From Streptomyces longhuiensis (lineage in GTDB: Bacteria > Actinomycetota > Actinomycetes > Streptomycetales > Streptomycetaceae): a DNA stretch of 64,000 bases. A program made the translations under genes and the position numbers. Shown piece by piece: positions 26,234-36,102 of the stretch; the first letter of the stretch is position 1; every line of letters begins with the position of its first letter. The notes under the pieces are model-generated. The model made no database searches, was not told the origin of the DNA, and saw only the letters and a list, made by a program, of their open reading frames with translations. The stretch covers positions 7,890,001-7,954,000 of the forward strand of contig NZ_CP085173.1 of NCBI RefSeq assembly GCF_020616555.1. Direction: 5' to 3'.

Positions 26234-27058
26234 TCACGAGAGTGGTGGCGCCCCATCGGGGCCGTGCTTGAGGAGCTGGGCGTGGATCTGTTTGGCCCGA
26301 TCCGGACCAAGGTGCAGCTCGGAGCGCAGCCGCCACACGCTGGCCGGCCGTCCGGTCGCCGTGCGCACGGCATCGTCGATCGCCACGGCATGCGCCCACA
26401 GGGCCGCGTCGATCGCCCCAACGGGGCGATCAAGACCTGCGGGCGAGCCGGGGGGTGTGGCGGGCGGACTGTCGGCGCTGTGGGGCCCACCGGCGGCGGT
26501 GCCCTCACCCGGGGCTGGTCCTGGTGATCGCAACGGGTGGGAGAGCGCGACCGGTTCGCCGGATCGCATTGGGCCGCTCGGATCGGGGTCGGGTGTGGGG
26601 GCGGTGGGGGTGATCGGGTCGAGGAGTGGGGCGACGGTGCGGCGGTAGGCGGCGATGGTTTCGGTGAGCAGGATTAGGAGGACGGTCGGTACTCCGTGGA
26701 GGACGATGCCTGCGGGATCTGCGTGGATCGGTGTTCCGATCTGTCGGTCGGGCCAGATCGAGTCCCAGGTGTTCATCAGTGTGGCGGTGATCCCGGTGAA
26801 CCAGCGCAGTGCTGCCGACCAGCGGGGTGGGCGGATGCCCCAGGCGGCGAGCCGGGCGTCCGCGTACAGGATCGCGGCGAGGGCCAGGGCCACCATCGGA
26901 TCGAGCAGGATGGCGATAGCGGGAGCGACGCCGCGACTGGTGGCGAACAGGGTGACGTTCACTGCGGTGAAGACCAGCGCGAGGACGGCTACTCCGGCCA
27001 GAGCCCGGGTGAGCGCGCTCAGCAGCGCCTGGGCCTCGGCCGGGGCGGGAGCGCTCAC
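26234..27058 (-). CDS. DUF2637/Spd-like membrane protein
   Basis: A 274-residue protein starting at GTG 27058, which overlaps the upstream stop (GTGA). Four hydrophobic segments (ALAGVAVLALVFTAVNVTLFA; IAILLDPMVALALAAILYA; WFTGITATLMNTWDSIW; LHGVPTVLLILLTETIAAY) match DUF2637 proteins, relatives of the plasmid-spread Spd proteins of Streptomyces. A proline-rich linker leads to a C-terminal helical segment (RTATGRPASVWRLRSELHLGPDRAKQ) like a winged helix. A longer reading frame upstream is a shadow of the hydrolase gene. Confidence 0.75.
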   Translation of the reverse strand: MSAPAPAEAQALLSALTRALAGVAVLALVFTAVNVTLFATSRGVAPAIAILLDPMVALALAAILYADARLAAWGIRPPRWSAALRWFTGITATLMNTWDSIWPDRQIGTPIHADPAGIVLHGVPTVLLILLTETIAAYRRTVAPLLDPITPTAPTPDPDPSGPMRSGEPVALSHPLRSPGPAPGEGTAAGGPHSADSPPATPPGSPAGLDRPVGAIDAALWAHAVAIDDAVRTATGRPASVWRLRSELHLGPDRAKQIHAQLLKHGPDGAPPLS

Positions 27059-28038
27059 CGTGGACCTCCGTGGCCGGCGGGGCGGGTGGCGCCCTGGAAG
27101 TCGCCTCTGGCGGCGGGATCGATGGCACGTTCGCGGACGACGGCTCCGGGGTGGGGGGCGTCGATCATGCGGCCTGGCGCGCTGTAGATGCCGACGTGGG
27201 TGATGTGGGCAGGGCTGCTGCCGAAGAAAAGCAAGTCGCCCGGTGCGAGAGGTGACTTGGCCGAGAGGTGGAGGCCGGCGGCGTACTGCGCCTGGGCGAC
27301 GCGCGGGATGCTGATCCCGGCCTTGCGGTAGGCGGCCTGGGTGAGGCCGGAGCAGTCGAAGCCTCCCTCGGCAGCTCCGTCGCCGCCCCAGACGTAGGGC
27401 TGGCCGAGCTGGGCGCGGGCGAACGCGACGGCCTTCGCGGCGGCCGCAGTGGGTGCGGGGGCGGCGGCCTCGTACTGGGCTGCGATCTTCAGAACCTTGT
27501 CCACGTACCAGTCGGCATGGTTGTAACTGAAGATCGCGGAGCGCAGGTTGCGGCCGTTCTTCGCGCCATTGGCGCAGAGCATCCGCTCTGCCGCGTACAC
27601 GGCGTCGACCGAATCCCAGGGGGTGGGCGGGTTCTTCCCGCCGGCCGGGACCGGGTGCGCGTAGGACTTGAAGGTGGACGGCAGGAACTGCATCGGTCCC
27701 ACCGCACCTGCCGAGGAGATCATGGTGGGGTGGCGGCCGTGGTCGGTTTCGACCTTGCCGATCGCCGCCAGGATCGTCCACGACAGCCCCCGGCATTCGG
27801 GCGCGGCCCGCTGGTATAGGGCCAGCATGACCCGCGGAATGTCGGCGAGCGCGTGCTTGCTGGGCGAGGCGGCCGCGCCACTGGTGCCAGGCATCGCTGA
27901 GCTGATCAGCGCGGCGACGACGAGGGCTGCGAGCAGCGGTAGGGCGAGGACGGCACAGCCCACCCCGGCGGCCGTTTTGGCGAGCGCGCTCACGGTCAGC
28001 CGCCGGGAGTCGGCGGCTGAGGCGGAACCGGATGCCAC
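27055..28038 (-). CDS. Bifunctional wall hydrolase: SLT transglycosylase plus NlpC/P60
   Basis: A 327-residue protein with one N-terminal membrane anchor, a lytic transglycosylase domain (catalytic Glu in AAIGKVETDHG, then AGAVGPMQFLPSTF) and a C-terminal NlpC/P60 endopeptidase (Cys in GGFDCSGLTQAAYRKAG, His in AHITHVGIY). This is the VirB1/TrwN-type wall-remodelling enzyme of Gram-positive conjugation systems, opening peptidoglycan for the channel. GTG 28038 overlaps the upstream gene by 43 bases. Confidence 0.9.
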   Translation of the reverse strand: MASGSASAADSRRLTVSALAKTAAGVGCAVLALPLLAALVVAALISSAMPGTSGAAASPSKHALADIPRVMLALYQRAAPECRGLSWTILAAIGKVETDHGRHPTMISSAGAVGPMQFLPSTFKSYAHPVPAGGKNPPTPWDSVDAVYAAERMLCANGAKNGRNLRSAIFSYNHADWYVDKVLKIAAQYEAAAPAPTAAAAKAVAFARAQLGQPYVWGGDGAAEGGFDCSGLTQAAYRKAGISIPRVAQAQYAAGLHLSAKSPLAPGDLLFFGSSPAHITHVGIYSAPGRMIDAPHPGAVVRERAIDPAARGDFQGATRPAGHGGPR

Positions 28039-28970
28039 GGAAGGGCTGTGGGGCGGCCGGGCGAAGACAGCGCCGCGTCACGCGTGAGCGCGGGGATGAG
28101 GCCCTTCCAGTGGCCGGCGAGCTGGGCGGGGGTGAGGCGCCTGGCCGGGGCGGGGCCGAGGGGGAGCCAGGCGGCGCCGGCTGGTTCAGCGAGCTGGGTA
28201 TTGCCGGTGGCGATGGGCATTTCGAGGCGGTCCGCGCTCTCGGCGATGCGGTGGCGCAGGGCTGATTCACGGCGGGCGGTGGCGGTGTGGATGAGGAGCG
28301 GGGTGTGGGTGGCGGTGGTGGAGGCGAGGGCGGCGTAGCCGGGGAGTTTGGCCTCGACGCGTGCGAGGTTGTAGGACCCGGTGTCGTACTCCAGGAAGAA
28401 CGGTAGGAGTTGATGGCTGGGGGCGGTGTGGTGGGCGTAGGCGTCGGGGCGGATCCAGTCGCCCCAGAGCCGTGTTGCGGAGCGCTCGGACAGCCACTCG
28501 GTCAGGTGGCCTGTGGTGGCGAGTTGGATGAGGAGGGTGTTGACGCCGAGGGTGTGGTCAAGGGTGGGGGAGAAGGCGATGCGGGCGCAGTTGTCCTTGC
28601 GCCAGCCGGTGGCGGCCAGGTCGGTGCCGGCGCGGGCGGCGAGGAGTTCGGCACCCGCGCGGCCGAGGGTGTAGTGCTCGGGGGCGGAGCCGCGCTGGCG
28701 CAGGGGGCGGAAGGAGTCGGTGACGCCCATGAAGTACAGCTCGCGCAGGCGGCGGTTTGCGGTGCGGTGGCCGGTGAAGGCGAGCGCGGTGATGTGGTGC
28801 GAGGTCAGCACCTTGTGCTCGTAGAGCATTTCGATGAGCCACACGTCGCGTGCGGTGAGGCGAGTGGCGAGCTGCGAGAGGTCGGTGCGGGCCCGGGTGG
28901 GTTGGACCGGTCGGCGCCGCCGGGAGGCGGCGCGGGGGACGTAGCCAGGGTTTGGACTGGTCGTGGGCAT
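27996..28970 (-). CDS. Replication-relaxation family protein
   Basis: A 324-residue protein with an N-terminal winged helix (LTARDVWLIEMLYEHKVLTSHHITALAFTGHRTANRRL) followed by LGRAGAELLAAR and a nuclease-like middle (WGDWIRPDAYAHH...FFLEYDTGSYNLARVEAKLPGYAAL). This matches the Replic_Relax family, common on Streptomyces plasmids and integrative elements, with D and E/K residues of a restriction-like fold. It may supply the missing DNA-processing role of the transfer operon. Confidence 0.85.
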   Translation of the reverse strand: MPTTSPNPGYVPRAASRRRRPVQPTRARTDLSQLATRLTARDVWLIEMLYEHKVLTSHHITALAFTGHRTANRRLRELYFMGVTDSFRPLRQRGSAPEHYTLGRAGAELLAARAGTDLAATGWRKDNCARIAFSPTLDHTLGVNTLLIQLATTGHLTEWLSERSATRLWGDWIRPDAYAHHTAPSHQLLPFFLEYDTGSYNLARVEAKLPGYAALASTTATHTPLLIHTATARRESALRHRIAESADRLEMPIATGNTQLAEPAGAAWLPLGPAPARRLTPAQLAGHWKGLIPALTRDAALSSPGRPTALPWHPVPPQPPTPGG

Positions 28971-29017
28971 GACCTCTCCTCGTCGAAAGCTCGGCGCGCG
29001 GAGGACCTCTGGTGGGG

Positions 29018-31408
29018 TTACAGAGGGAGATAGCGGGAGCGGCTGGTGGTGCCGCCGACCCGGGCGGCAGCGGCAGCCCGCAGTTCGGCCGATCGACCCG
29101 GCACCGGCGGACTTAGAGGCCGGGTGGTGAGGGTGAAGGCCGAGGATTCCGCGCCGTGGGCCAACAGGTGGGCGGCGGCTTGGTAGGGGCCGAGGTGGGC
29201 GAGGTCGTGGGCGCCGAGGGTGGGCAGGGTGTGGCGTTCCAGGGCGCCGGCGTCCTCGGGGGAGGCGTTGAAGAAGACCTTGTTGCGGGCGTTGGCGGAG
29301 ATGCCCTCGCGCAGGTCGCGGGGGAGTTGGGCGAGATGTTGATGGGCGAGGACCATGGAGAGGCGGTAGCCGCGGGCCTCGGCGAGCATGTCCTCCAATG
29401 GGTAGGGCAGGGTCAGGAAGTTGTGTGCCTCGTCGACGTAGAGGGAGGCGTCGATCCGGTCACGTTCCTGGGTACGGGCGCGCGCGGTGGTGGCCTGCCA
29501 GGTCTTGGCGACGATGAAGGAACCGAGTAGCCGGGTGGTCTCCTCGCCGAGCGCGCCCTTCGGCAGGCGGGCCAGCAGGATCCCGCCGTCCAGGACGTCG
29601 GCCAGGTCAAAGGTGGACTCGCCGGAGGCGATGGTCTGGCGGGCGAACGAGCGCAGCAGGAAGGCACGCAGCTTGTTCATGATCGGTCCGACGACGGCGG
29701 CGCGTGATGGCTCGGACAGGGACTCGTACCAGAGCCAGAAGCCTTTGAGGACGGGGTCCTTGATGGTGGGGATCATGCGGATCCGGTAGGCGGACTCGCC
29801 CAGGAGGCGGGGGATGTCGGCGAGGGTGACCAGGCGGTTGGTGGCCTGGGCGTGACGCAGCAGGGTGAGGCAGGCCGCGCGCATGATGTCGTCGGTGCGC
29901 GGTCCCCAGAAGGCGCTGAAGATGCGGCGGAAGATGCCGGTGATGTTGTCGACGACGACGTCGATGTCCGCGCCGTCCAGGACATTGAGACAGGGCGGGG
30001 TGTGGGTGTCGTCGGGGTCGATGACCACGAGCTTGTCGGCGCATGAGGGCGGGAGGCGGTGCAGAAGGTCGGTGATCAGGTCGCCCTTGGGGTCGATGAC
30101 GATCGCGCCACGGCCTGCTGTCACGTCGTCGAGGACGAGCTGGGCAACGAGAGTGGACTTGCCGGAGCCCGTGGCGCCCATGAGGTGGAGGTGGTGTCGG
30201 GCATCTGGGACGGCCAAGCCGACCCCACGGTGAGCACCGGTGTCCGCTGTGCCGAGCGGTTTGACGCCAGTACCTGGGGCTGGGATCGCCGGGGGCGGTG
30301 CGATGGAACGGGCGCCGGCCCGGGCCAGACCGGGGGCGTCAGAATCCACGGGCAGGTGGGCGAGGGCGGCGAGTTCGGGCACCGACAGGAGGTCACCGCG
30401 GTGAAGGAAGCGGCGGGCACTCAGTGCCGCATGTGGTTCGCGCAGACGGTAGCGGGCCAGCCAGTTCCGTGCCGCGTAAAGGGAGAACGAGGAGGCGATG
30501 GCGTGGGCGCGACCGCGCAGCCGCGCCTGCACCTCCTGCGTTTTCGCCGGGAGGGCGATGGCGTAGCGGATCTGCACATCCCATTGCGGGCCGCTGAGTT
30601 TGCCGACGCTCTGGCGCACCTCAACGCCGTGCGAGGGGTCGGTAGCTGCGGGCGAGGTGCGCTGCGGGGCATGGGTGAACAGCCGGAAGACGGAGGAGAG
30701 GCGGGGCGCGGTGTGCCCGGCCTTGAGCCGGCGGGCCATCCGTTTGGCGCGGCGCAGCCGGGCGCCGGTCGCGGGCCGGGCCAGGAACTGCACCAAAGCG
30801 TGCTCGTCCTCCGCCATGCCGGTGGCCGCCTGGAGCAGTGCGCGCAGCGGATCGTCCTTGTGGTCCGTGCGCAGAGGCAGCGCCTCCATCCGGGCCAAGC
30901 GGAGGCGGCCCGACGCAGTCAAGTGACCCGAAGAGAAAGGTGGTTCGGCATCAGTGACAGTGGTGTGGGCCCCAGGCCATGAGGCCTCGACAGCGCGGCG
31001 GACAAGGGCGGTGGGGATGGAGCCGGGAAGCCACAGCCGAACCGCCAGTCCACCAGTGTTCCACGCGTACTCGAAGCCGATGTGCGGCTGCCCGTGCAGG
31101 AGACGCCGATACCAGGGGCGCAGCAGACCGGAAAGCTGCGCCCACAGCACTTCGCCGCCCTTGGCGGGCACGGCGGGCGGGGCGAGGATCGTGACCAGTC
31201 GGGCCCCGGCGGCAAGCGATCGCTGCCTATCGCGCTGCACCCAGGTGCGCAGACCGAAGACGCCGACGCAGGCCAGCACCGTGATGGGCGCCAGCCACGG
31301 CCAAGCGTCGGCGAGAAAGCGTCCGCTGGACGCCACCAGAGCGGGCCAGGAGTGGCTGGGATCCGTCAGGAACGTGCCAAACGGCCCGCCCGGAGAAGGG
31401 GCGTTCAC
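29018..31408 (-). CDS. VirD4/TraG-type coupling ATPase
   Basis: A 796-residue membrane-anchored ATPase. Two N-terminal hydrophobic segments precede the ATPase: Walker A LMGATGSGKST near residue 409, IDPKGDLITDLL, and the Walker B-like LYVDEAHNFLTLPYPLEDML near 659, with HQHLAQLP and NARNKVFF as the sensor and arginine-finger region. These are hallmarks of type IV secretion coupling proteins of the TraG/HerA group. ATG 31408 overlaps the VirB4 stop by 4 bases. Confidence 0.85.
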   Translation of the reverse strand: MNAPSPGGPFGTFLTDPSHSWPALVASSGRFLADAWPWLAPITVLACVGVFGLRTWVQRDRQRSLAAGARLVTILAPPAVPAKGGEVLWAQLSGLLRPWYRRLLHGQPHIGFEYAWNTGGLAVRLWLPGSIPTALVRRAVEASWPGAHTTVTDAEPPFSSGHLTASGRLRLARMEALPLRTDHKDDPLRALLQAATGMAEDEHALVQFLARPATGARLRRAKRMARRLKAGHTAPRLSSVFRLFTHAPQRTSPAATDPSHGVEVRQSVGKLSGPQWDVQIRYAIALPAKTQEVQARLRGRAHAIASSFSLYAARNWLARYRLREPHAALSARRFLHRGDLLSVPELAALAHLPVDSDAPGLARAGARSIAPPPAIPAPGTGVKPLGTADTGAHRGVGLAVPDARHHLHLMGATGSGKSTLVAQLVLDDVTAGRGAIVIDPKGDLITDLLHRLPPSCADKLVVIDPDDTHTPPCLNVLDGADIDVVVDNITGIFRRIFSAFWGPRTDDIMRAACLTLLRHAQATNRLVTLADIPRLLGESAYRIRMIPTIKDPVLKGFWLWYESLSEPSRAAVVGPIMNKLRAFLLRSFARQTIASGESTFDLADVLDGGILLARLPKGALGEETTRLLGSFIVAKTWQATTARARTQERDRIDASLYVDEAHNFLTLPYPLEDMLAEARGYRLSMVLAHQHLAQLPRDLREGISANARNKVFFNASPEDAGALERHTLPTLGAHDLAHLGPYQAAAHLLAHGAESSAFTLTTRPLSPPVPGRSAELRAAAAARVGGTTSRSRYLPL

Positions 31409-33237
31409 AGCTCCAGCCCGGTCAGATCGGGGAGTCCGTAGAGATCGTTCGCCTCGCCCTGCTCGGCGTTCTCGGCTTCGTGGAGTTCGACGGGGTCGGT
31501 GGTGATCAGCTCGTGCTCCGTATCGGAGGCGATCGGGCTGAAGGAGATCTTGGTCCGGCCGGACAGCAGGAGGGCACAGCCACGAGGCGCGGCCAGCAGG
31601 TGATGCCGTTCGCCGCGCGAGAGGCGGAACGCGGTGGCGATCTGGTCGATCGACTGCGGAGCCTGGCGCATCAGAAGCTGGGTGGCGGCATTGGCCACGA
31701 TGGCCCGGCCGAGTTCGGACGCCAGGACGTCGTCGGCGTCCTGCGTGACCACCGCGAGCCCGGCCCAGTACTTACGGGCTGCCTTGGCCATCTGGAACAG
31801 GAAGCGCGCACCGTGCGCTTCGCGCATCAGGCGCCACGCTTCGTCGACGACGACCAGGCGTCTGCGCCGGTTGCCGGTATGGGCGACCTGGCGCCAGATC
31901 GCGTCCAGTGCGAGCAGCATGCCCGCGGTCTTCAGTTCCTCGGGGATCTCGCGAAGCGAGAAGACGACCAGGTGACCGGTGGGACGGGTCGTGCTCGGCC
32001 CGGCGAACAGCTGCCGGTGGGAGCCCGTGATGTACGGCTCCAGACGCGTCGCCAGCTCGGAGGCAGCGGAGTCCTTCATCGCGAGCAACTGGGCGGACAG
32101 ATCGGCGAGCAGCGGCGCGGGCCGGGACCACGTGGCCGGATCGGACGTGATGCCCGCCAGCTCGTAGGCGGCGAGTACGGCCTTGTCCAGGACCGCACGT
32201 TCCGCCGTGGACAGCTCCCCGCCGAGCAGCACGGTCAGGAACGTGTGCAGGAACAGGACGCGGCGCGTGAGGGCATCCGACTCGGTGCCGCTCTCGTGCG
32301 GCAGGTCGAAGGGGTTGAGCCGTACCGCGGGGTCGCCGAGACGGATGACGGTGCCGCCGACGGCTTCGGCGAGGCGGACGTACTCCTCTTCCGGGTCGAT
32401 GACCATGGCCTGCGTGCCGGTGAACAGCAGTCGGAGCAGCTCCAGTTTGGTCAGGTACGACTTGCCGGCCCCGGAGCGGGCCAGGAGCACCGAGTTGTAG
32501 TTGTCCTGGGCGAAGCGGTCCCAAAGGACCAGAGAGCCGCTGGCCGTGTTGACGCCGTATAGGACGCCGCCCGGGGCCATCGCCACGTCAGCGGGCAGGT
32601 CGGGGGAGGCGAAGGGGAAGCAGGCAGCCAACGCCTCGGTGTCGAACGTGCGGCGCACGTTCAAGGTGTCGATGCCCAGCGGGAGCGTGGCCAACCAGCC
32701 CGGGAGCGCCCGGTAGGTGGCGGGAGCGGTGGACACCAGCAGGGACTCGGCGATCGAGCGGACCAACGCCACTTCATCTGCAAGGTGTTCCTCGCTCTCG
32801 CCGTAGACGGTCATGTACAGGCCGAGGCGGAAGAGCTTTCCCTCACCGCGGGCGGTCCGGTAGGCCAGTTCGGCCGCATCCTGCGCGGCTGCCTCGGTGT
32901 CAGGGTCGTCCAGCCGCCCCCGGTCCGATCCGGCGCGGCGGGAGGATTCCAGACGGGCGCGCTGCTTCTTGAGCTGCTGCGCGGCGAGCGCGCTCGTGAC
33001 GGGCTCGATGTGCAGGGCGACATCGAGGCGTCCGGGGTAGGTCAGCAACGGGTCCAGCCACCCCGGTACCACCTCGGCGGGGTACCCGGTCACGACGAGC
33101 GTGGCGGCGAGATAGTCGCCGACGGCGAGGGTTCGGGCGTGTACCTCGATGGCGTCGGGGCCCAGGTGAGCGAACTCTTCGCGCGCGTTTACCAACTCAT
33201 CGTGCTCAGCGGAGCGTTGCGAGAAGCGGAGCATCAT
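31405..33237 (-). CDS. VirB4/TraE-type secretion ATPase
   Basis: A 610-residue ATPase that drives type IV secretion. The N-terminal CagE/VirB4 domain is followed by GVLYGVNTASGSLVLWDRF, Walker A LLARSGAGKSYLTK near residue 254, IDPEEEYVRLA, and Walker B RLVVVDEAWRLM near 467, with TQDADDVLAS. I chose ATG 33237 (GGGAGG just upstream, overlapping the previous stop) and rejected a much longer frame that reads through the PrgI gene. Confidence 0.9.
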   Translation of the reverse strand: MMLRFSQRSAEHDELVNAREEFAHLGPDAIEVHARTLAVGDYLAATLVVTGYPAEVVPGWLDPLLTYPGRLDVALHIEPVTSALAAQQLKKQRARLESSRRAGSDRGRLDDPDTEAAAQDAAELAYRTARGEGKLFRLGLYMTVYGESEEHLADEVALVRSIAESLLVSTAPATYRALPGWLATLPLGIDTLNVRRTFDTEALAACFPFASPDLPADVAMAPGGVLYGVNTASGSLVLWDRFAQDNYNSVLLARSGAGKSYLTKLELLRLLFTGTQAMVIDPEEEYVRLAEAVGGTVIRLGDPAVRLNPFDLPHESGTESDALTRRVLFLHTFLTVLLGGELSTAERAVLDKAVLAAYELAGITSDPATWSRPAPLLADLSAQLLAMKDSAASELATRLEPYITGSHRQLFAGPSTTRPTGHLVVFSLREIPEELKTAGMLLALDAIWRQVAHTGNRRRRLVVVDEAWRLMREAHGARFLFQMAKAARKYWAGLAVVTQDADDVLASELGRAIVANAATQLLMRQAPQSIDQIATAFRLSRGERHHLLAAPRGCALLLSGRTKISFSPIASDTEHELITTDPVELHEAENAEQGEANDLYGLPDLTGLEL

Positions 33238-34136
33238 GCCCCTCCCATCGGGGTGGCCTCGGGATCGGCGGCGAGCCGGAGCGTGTGGGCAGTGGCCTCC
33301 GCATCCAGCGCGGTGACGGTGATCTCGGCGCCTTCCAAAGCGCGCGTTGCTTCGGTGAGGCGGTGGCCGGCCCGTGCGCCGCCTGAGGAGGACGGTTCGC
33401 GGGCCACGAGCAGGACCTGGCGGGTGAGCAAGTCGCGCTCCGCGGCGAGTTGATCGAGGAAGTCGGCGTGGGCGAGTGCTGCTTGCTCGAGCGCCGGATG
33501 CGGAAGCTGCGGTGCCTCGTCGGTCAGTTCGTCGACGAGTGGGGCGACGTCCAGACGGTGGGCGCGCACCAGGATCTGGGTGGGGCCGGTGAGGGCGTTG
33601 AGCCAGCGGGCGAACGCCTCGGTCAGCGCCTGCTGTTCGCCTCCGGTGCACAGGTGAAAGTTGATCGTGCTGCACACCGCGAGCGCGGACCGGCCCTCGT
33701 GACCGAGGTCCACTACACCCGTGTCGCTGACCTCGCGGCACGGCATCCGCAGAGCGGCCGGTTCCCGGCCGGCCTGCACACGCCACGCGCCGGGGACGAG
33801 GCCCGGCATCGGGCGGACTCCTTCAGGGGCGGGTACACGCCGTTTCGGCGTGCGGTGGAAGCGGACCGCGGCCAGCAGCAGCCGGTCCATGCCGATGCCG
33901 TCCCGCCGACCCACCGCGACCACGGTCACCACGACGGCGATGGGTGCGACGAGTGCCAGGTAGGCGAGCGGTGCCATGAACGGGCGCGTTGCCCAGTACC
34001 CGGCGTACAGCAGGAGGCCGGCCACGGCCAGGATGGCGGTCTGCCGCGCAGTGAGCGGGCCCAGCACCTGATCCGACTTGCTCACGTCGGCCGGGATACG
34101 GGCCGAGGCGACGTACTCGTCATCCAGGTCAGTCAC
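33234..34136 (-). CDS. PrgI-family membrane protein of the transfer channel
   Basis: A 300-residue protein starting at GTG 34136, seven bases after the VirB6-like stop, with GGAG upstream. The N-terminus (ARIPADVSKSDQVLGPLTARQTAILAVAGLLLYAGYWA) followed by a second span is the PrgI signature; PrgI is the VirB3-like partner always found just before VirB4. The C-terminal 190 residues are a soluble domain (GGEQQALTEAFARWLNALTGPTQILVRAHRLD) common in actinobacterial versions. Confidence 0.85.
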   Translation of the reverse strand: MTDLDDEYVASARIPADVSKSDQVLGPLTARQTAILAVAGLLLYAGYWATRPFMAPLAYLALVAPIAVVVTVVAVGRRDGIGMDRLLLAAVRFHRTPKRRVPAPEGVRPMPGLVPGAWRVQAGREPAALRMPCREVSDTGVVDLGHEGRSALAVCSTINFHLCTGGEQQALTEAFARWLNALTGPTQILVRAHRLDVAPLVDELTDEAPQLPHPALEQAALAHADFLDQLAAERDLLTRQVLLVAREPSSSGGARAGHRLTEATRALEGAEITVTALDAEATAHTLRLAADPEATPMGGA

Positions 34137-34143
34137 AGCGGAT

Positions 34144-36102
34144 TCATCTCCGGGAGGCTGGGGGAGTGGGCGGTTCCAGGGGCAGGCGCAACTGCACTGG
34201 GCGTGCGGGGCGTTTGCGGACACGGGCGGCAGGCACGGGGAGGGCCAGCTGCTGCGGCCTACGCCTCTGATTGGCCGTGGCGGCAGGCGCGGCAGTCACG
34301 CTCGGCTGCCCACCCGGCCGCACGATGGGCTGGAGGCCTGGTCCGGAACTGCCCGTGCGGGGAACACCGCCGGGGAGAGCGCGTGCAGTGCGGGGAACAC
34401 GCTGGGCTGCGATCGGCAGACGCAGCTGAGTCGGCCGCCCGGGACGAGCGGGGACACGTTTCGCCGGGATGGGCAGAGTCAACTGCCGCTTATGCCGCGC
34501 CTGCGCGGGGTGGATCACGGAGCGAGGGCCTCCTGCCGGACGCGATGGCCCGGACGACGCACCGCCGCGCCGAGCAGCAGTCTGTGCGTTGGTCTGCCCT
34601 CCGGCTGTCGCACCGGAGCCGGAGGCGACATGGGTGGCGCGTGCCCGGAGCCCGGTCAGCAGGGCTCTACCGCGGCGGACGGCGAACCCGGCGACGCCCC
34701 CTGGCCGCGGCAGGCCGCCCGCCGCGGGACCTCGGCCAGGTCGTCCGCCGCCTCCGCCACCGCGTGGCCCTCGTGTGGGTGGGCCACCGCCACGAGGGCG
34801 CCCACGGCCGCCGCCACCCCAGCCGCCGCCTCGACCGACCCCGACGGGACGCAGAGCGCCCAGTCCGGGCGCCGCACGGTTCAACAGCCGCCACATGGCG
34901 ACGGACTGGAGCATCCGCAGCGGCGCAGGCGCATTGAGGCTTACGGGGGTGGAGCGCAGGACGGAGCGCAGACACCAGCCGGGAATTTTGAAAAGTATCC
35001 AGAACAGGGCGAGTCCGGCGAGTGTGGTGCCCAGCTGGCTCGGCTTGGGAAAGCCCAGCAGGCTGGAACCCGGGGCGAAGAACAGCTTCAGCGCGACAAT
35101 GAACGTCATCGACTGCGCCACCTGGATCGCCAAGCAGCCCGCGAGCCCCCGCCACCACATGCGCGCCAGCGGATCGGTGACCGGATGCGCATGGCAGGAC
35201 AACGCGAGCGGCGCCGAAACGGCGAGCAGCGCGATCACGGCCACGCGCATGATGTATCCGATGAGGACAGCCACGATCAGGACGACCATGATGACGGTGA
35301 GCATCAGCAGGTAGAGCTGCAGCCCGGCGACGCCGAACAGCGCGAACGGGATGACCCGCTCCACCAGTCCCTGGCCAGCGTCCGACAGGTCGGTGCCCAT
35401 CACCGCGTACGACAGGGCGTTCGCAAGGCTGATTGCTTTGCCCATTACGGTCAGCGACATGGCGGCGGCGATCATCCCGATCAGCAGCCGCGGGGCGATC
35501 TGCTTGAGGGCGTAGCGGGTCTGGACGGTCTCGTAGCCCATGACCGTGATCCCGCCGGCGGTCACAAAGAGCACGTAGATCCCTGCCGCGATCCCCAATG
35601 AGCCGGTCCACAGGCGCTTGATGTCGGCCTGCCGGGTCACGTCCGGGGTGGCGAGCAGGGTGACGGCCAGGAGTTCGCGGACGGGTTTCATGACCTGCTC
35701 GACGAGCTTGCCGAGGAATGAGGTGACCGCGTTCACGATCATTGCGGGGACATCGAGGAGAGCGCCGAAGCCTTCGCCCGGCGTGCAGTCGGTGCCTTCC
35801 ACCTCGCAGGCCGGCGGGATCAGACCGGGGGCAGGTTCAGGGGCGGAGGGCGACTTCGGCTTGGGGTTGGGTCGTCCGGGGGCGGGCGAGGGGCCGGGTG
35901 AGGGCGAAGGTTCAGGCTGCGCGGGCGTCAGAGGCGGATCGGGTGCGGGCCCGGGCGCGGGACGAGGTTCCGGATCGGCCGGCGTGGCCGGTGCATGGCG
36001 TGGGGCCGCCAGGGCGTACGGGGAAGACAGCGGCCCGAGAGCGAACCCCAGGGAGACGAAGAGCAGGAGCAGGACGCCGGTGAGGCGGCGGGAAGGGGTC
36101 AT
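34144..36102 (-). CDS. VirB6/TrbL-like channel protein
   Basis: A 652-residue protein beginning with a signal-like segment, a proline-rich extracellular stretch (residues 35-95) with ACEVEGTDCTPGEGF, then about seven membrane spans between residues 150 and 380 (for example LGIAAGIYVLFVTAGGITVMG; LYLLMLTVIMVVLIVAVLIGYIM), and a long glycine/arginine-rich cytosolic tail. This is the polytopic VirB6/TrbL-type component. ATG 36102 overlaps the pilin stop by 4 bases; a longer frame through the pilin gene is rejected. Confidence 0.8.
   Translation of the reverse strand: MTPSRRLTGVLLLLFVSLGFALGPLSSPYALAAPRHAPATPADPEPRPAPGPAPDPPLTPAQPEPSPSPGPSPAPGRPNPKPKSPSAPEPAPGLIPPACEVEGTDCTPGEGFGALLDVPAMIVNAVTSFLGKLVEQVMKPVRELLAVTLLATPDVTRQADIKRLWTGSLGIAAGIYVLFVTAGGITVMGYETVQTRYALKQIAPRLLIGMIAAAMSLTVMGKAISLANALSYAVMGTDLSDAGQGLVERVIPFALFGVAGLQLYLLMLTVIMVVLIVAVLIGYIMRVAVIALLAVSAPLALSCHAHPVTDPLARMWWRGLAGCLAIQVAQSMTFIVALKLFFAPGSSLLGFPKPSQLGTTLAGLALFWILFKIPGWCLRSVLRSTPVSLNAPAPLRMLQSVAMWRLLNRAAPGLGALRPVGVGRGGGWGGGGRGRPRGGGPPTRGPRGGGGGGRPGRGPAAGGLPRPGGVAGFAVRRGRALLTGLRARATHVASGSGATAGGQTNAQTAARRGGASSGPSRPAGGPRSVIHPAQARHKRQLTLPIPAKRVPARPGRPTQLRLPIAAQRVPRTARALPGGVPRTGSSGPGLQPIVRPGGQPSVTAAPAATANQRRRPQQLALPVPAARVRKRPARPVQLRLPLEPPTPPASRR

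Noticed and set aside
33238..33786. N-terminal extension of the VirB4 frame
   Set aside because: It overlaps the PrgI gene completely and reads as arginine-rich nonsense; ATG 33237 has a good ribosome site and stop overlap.
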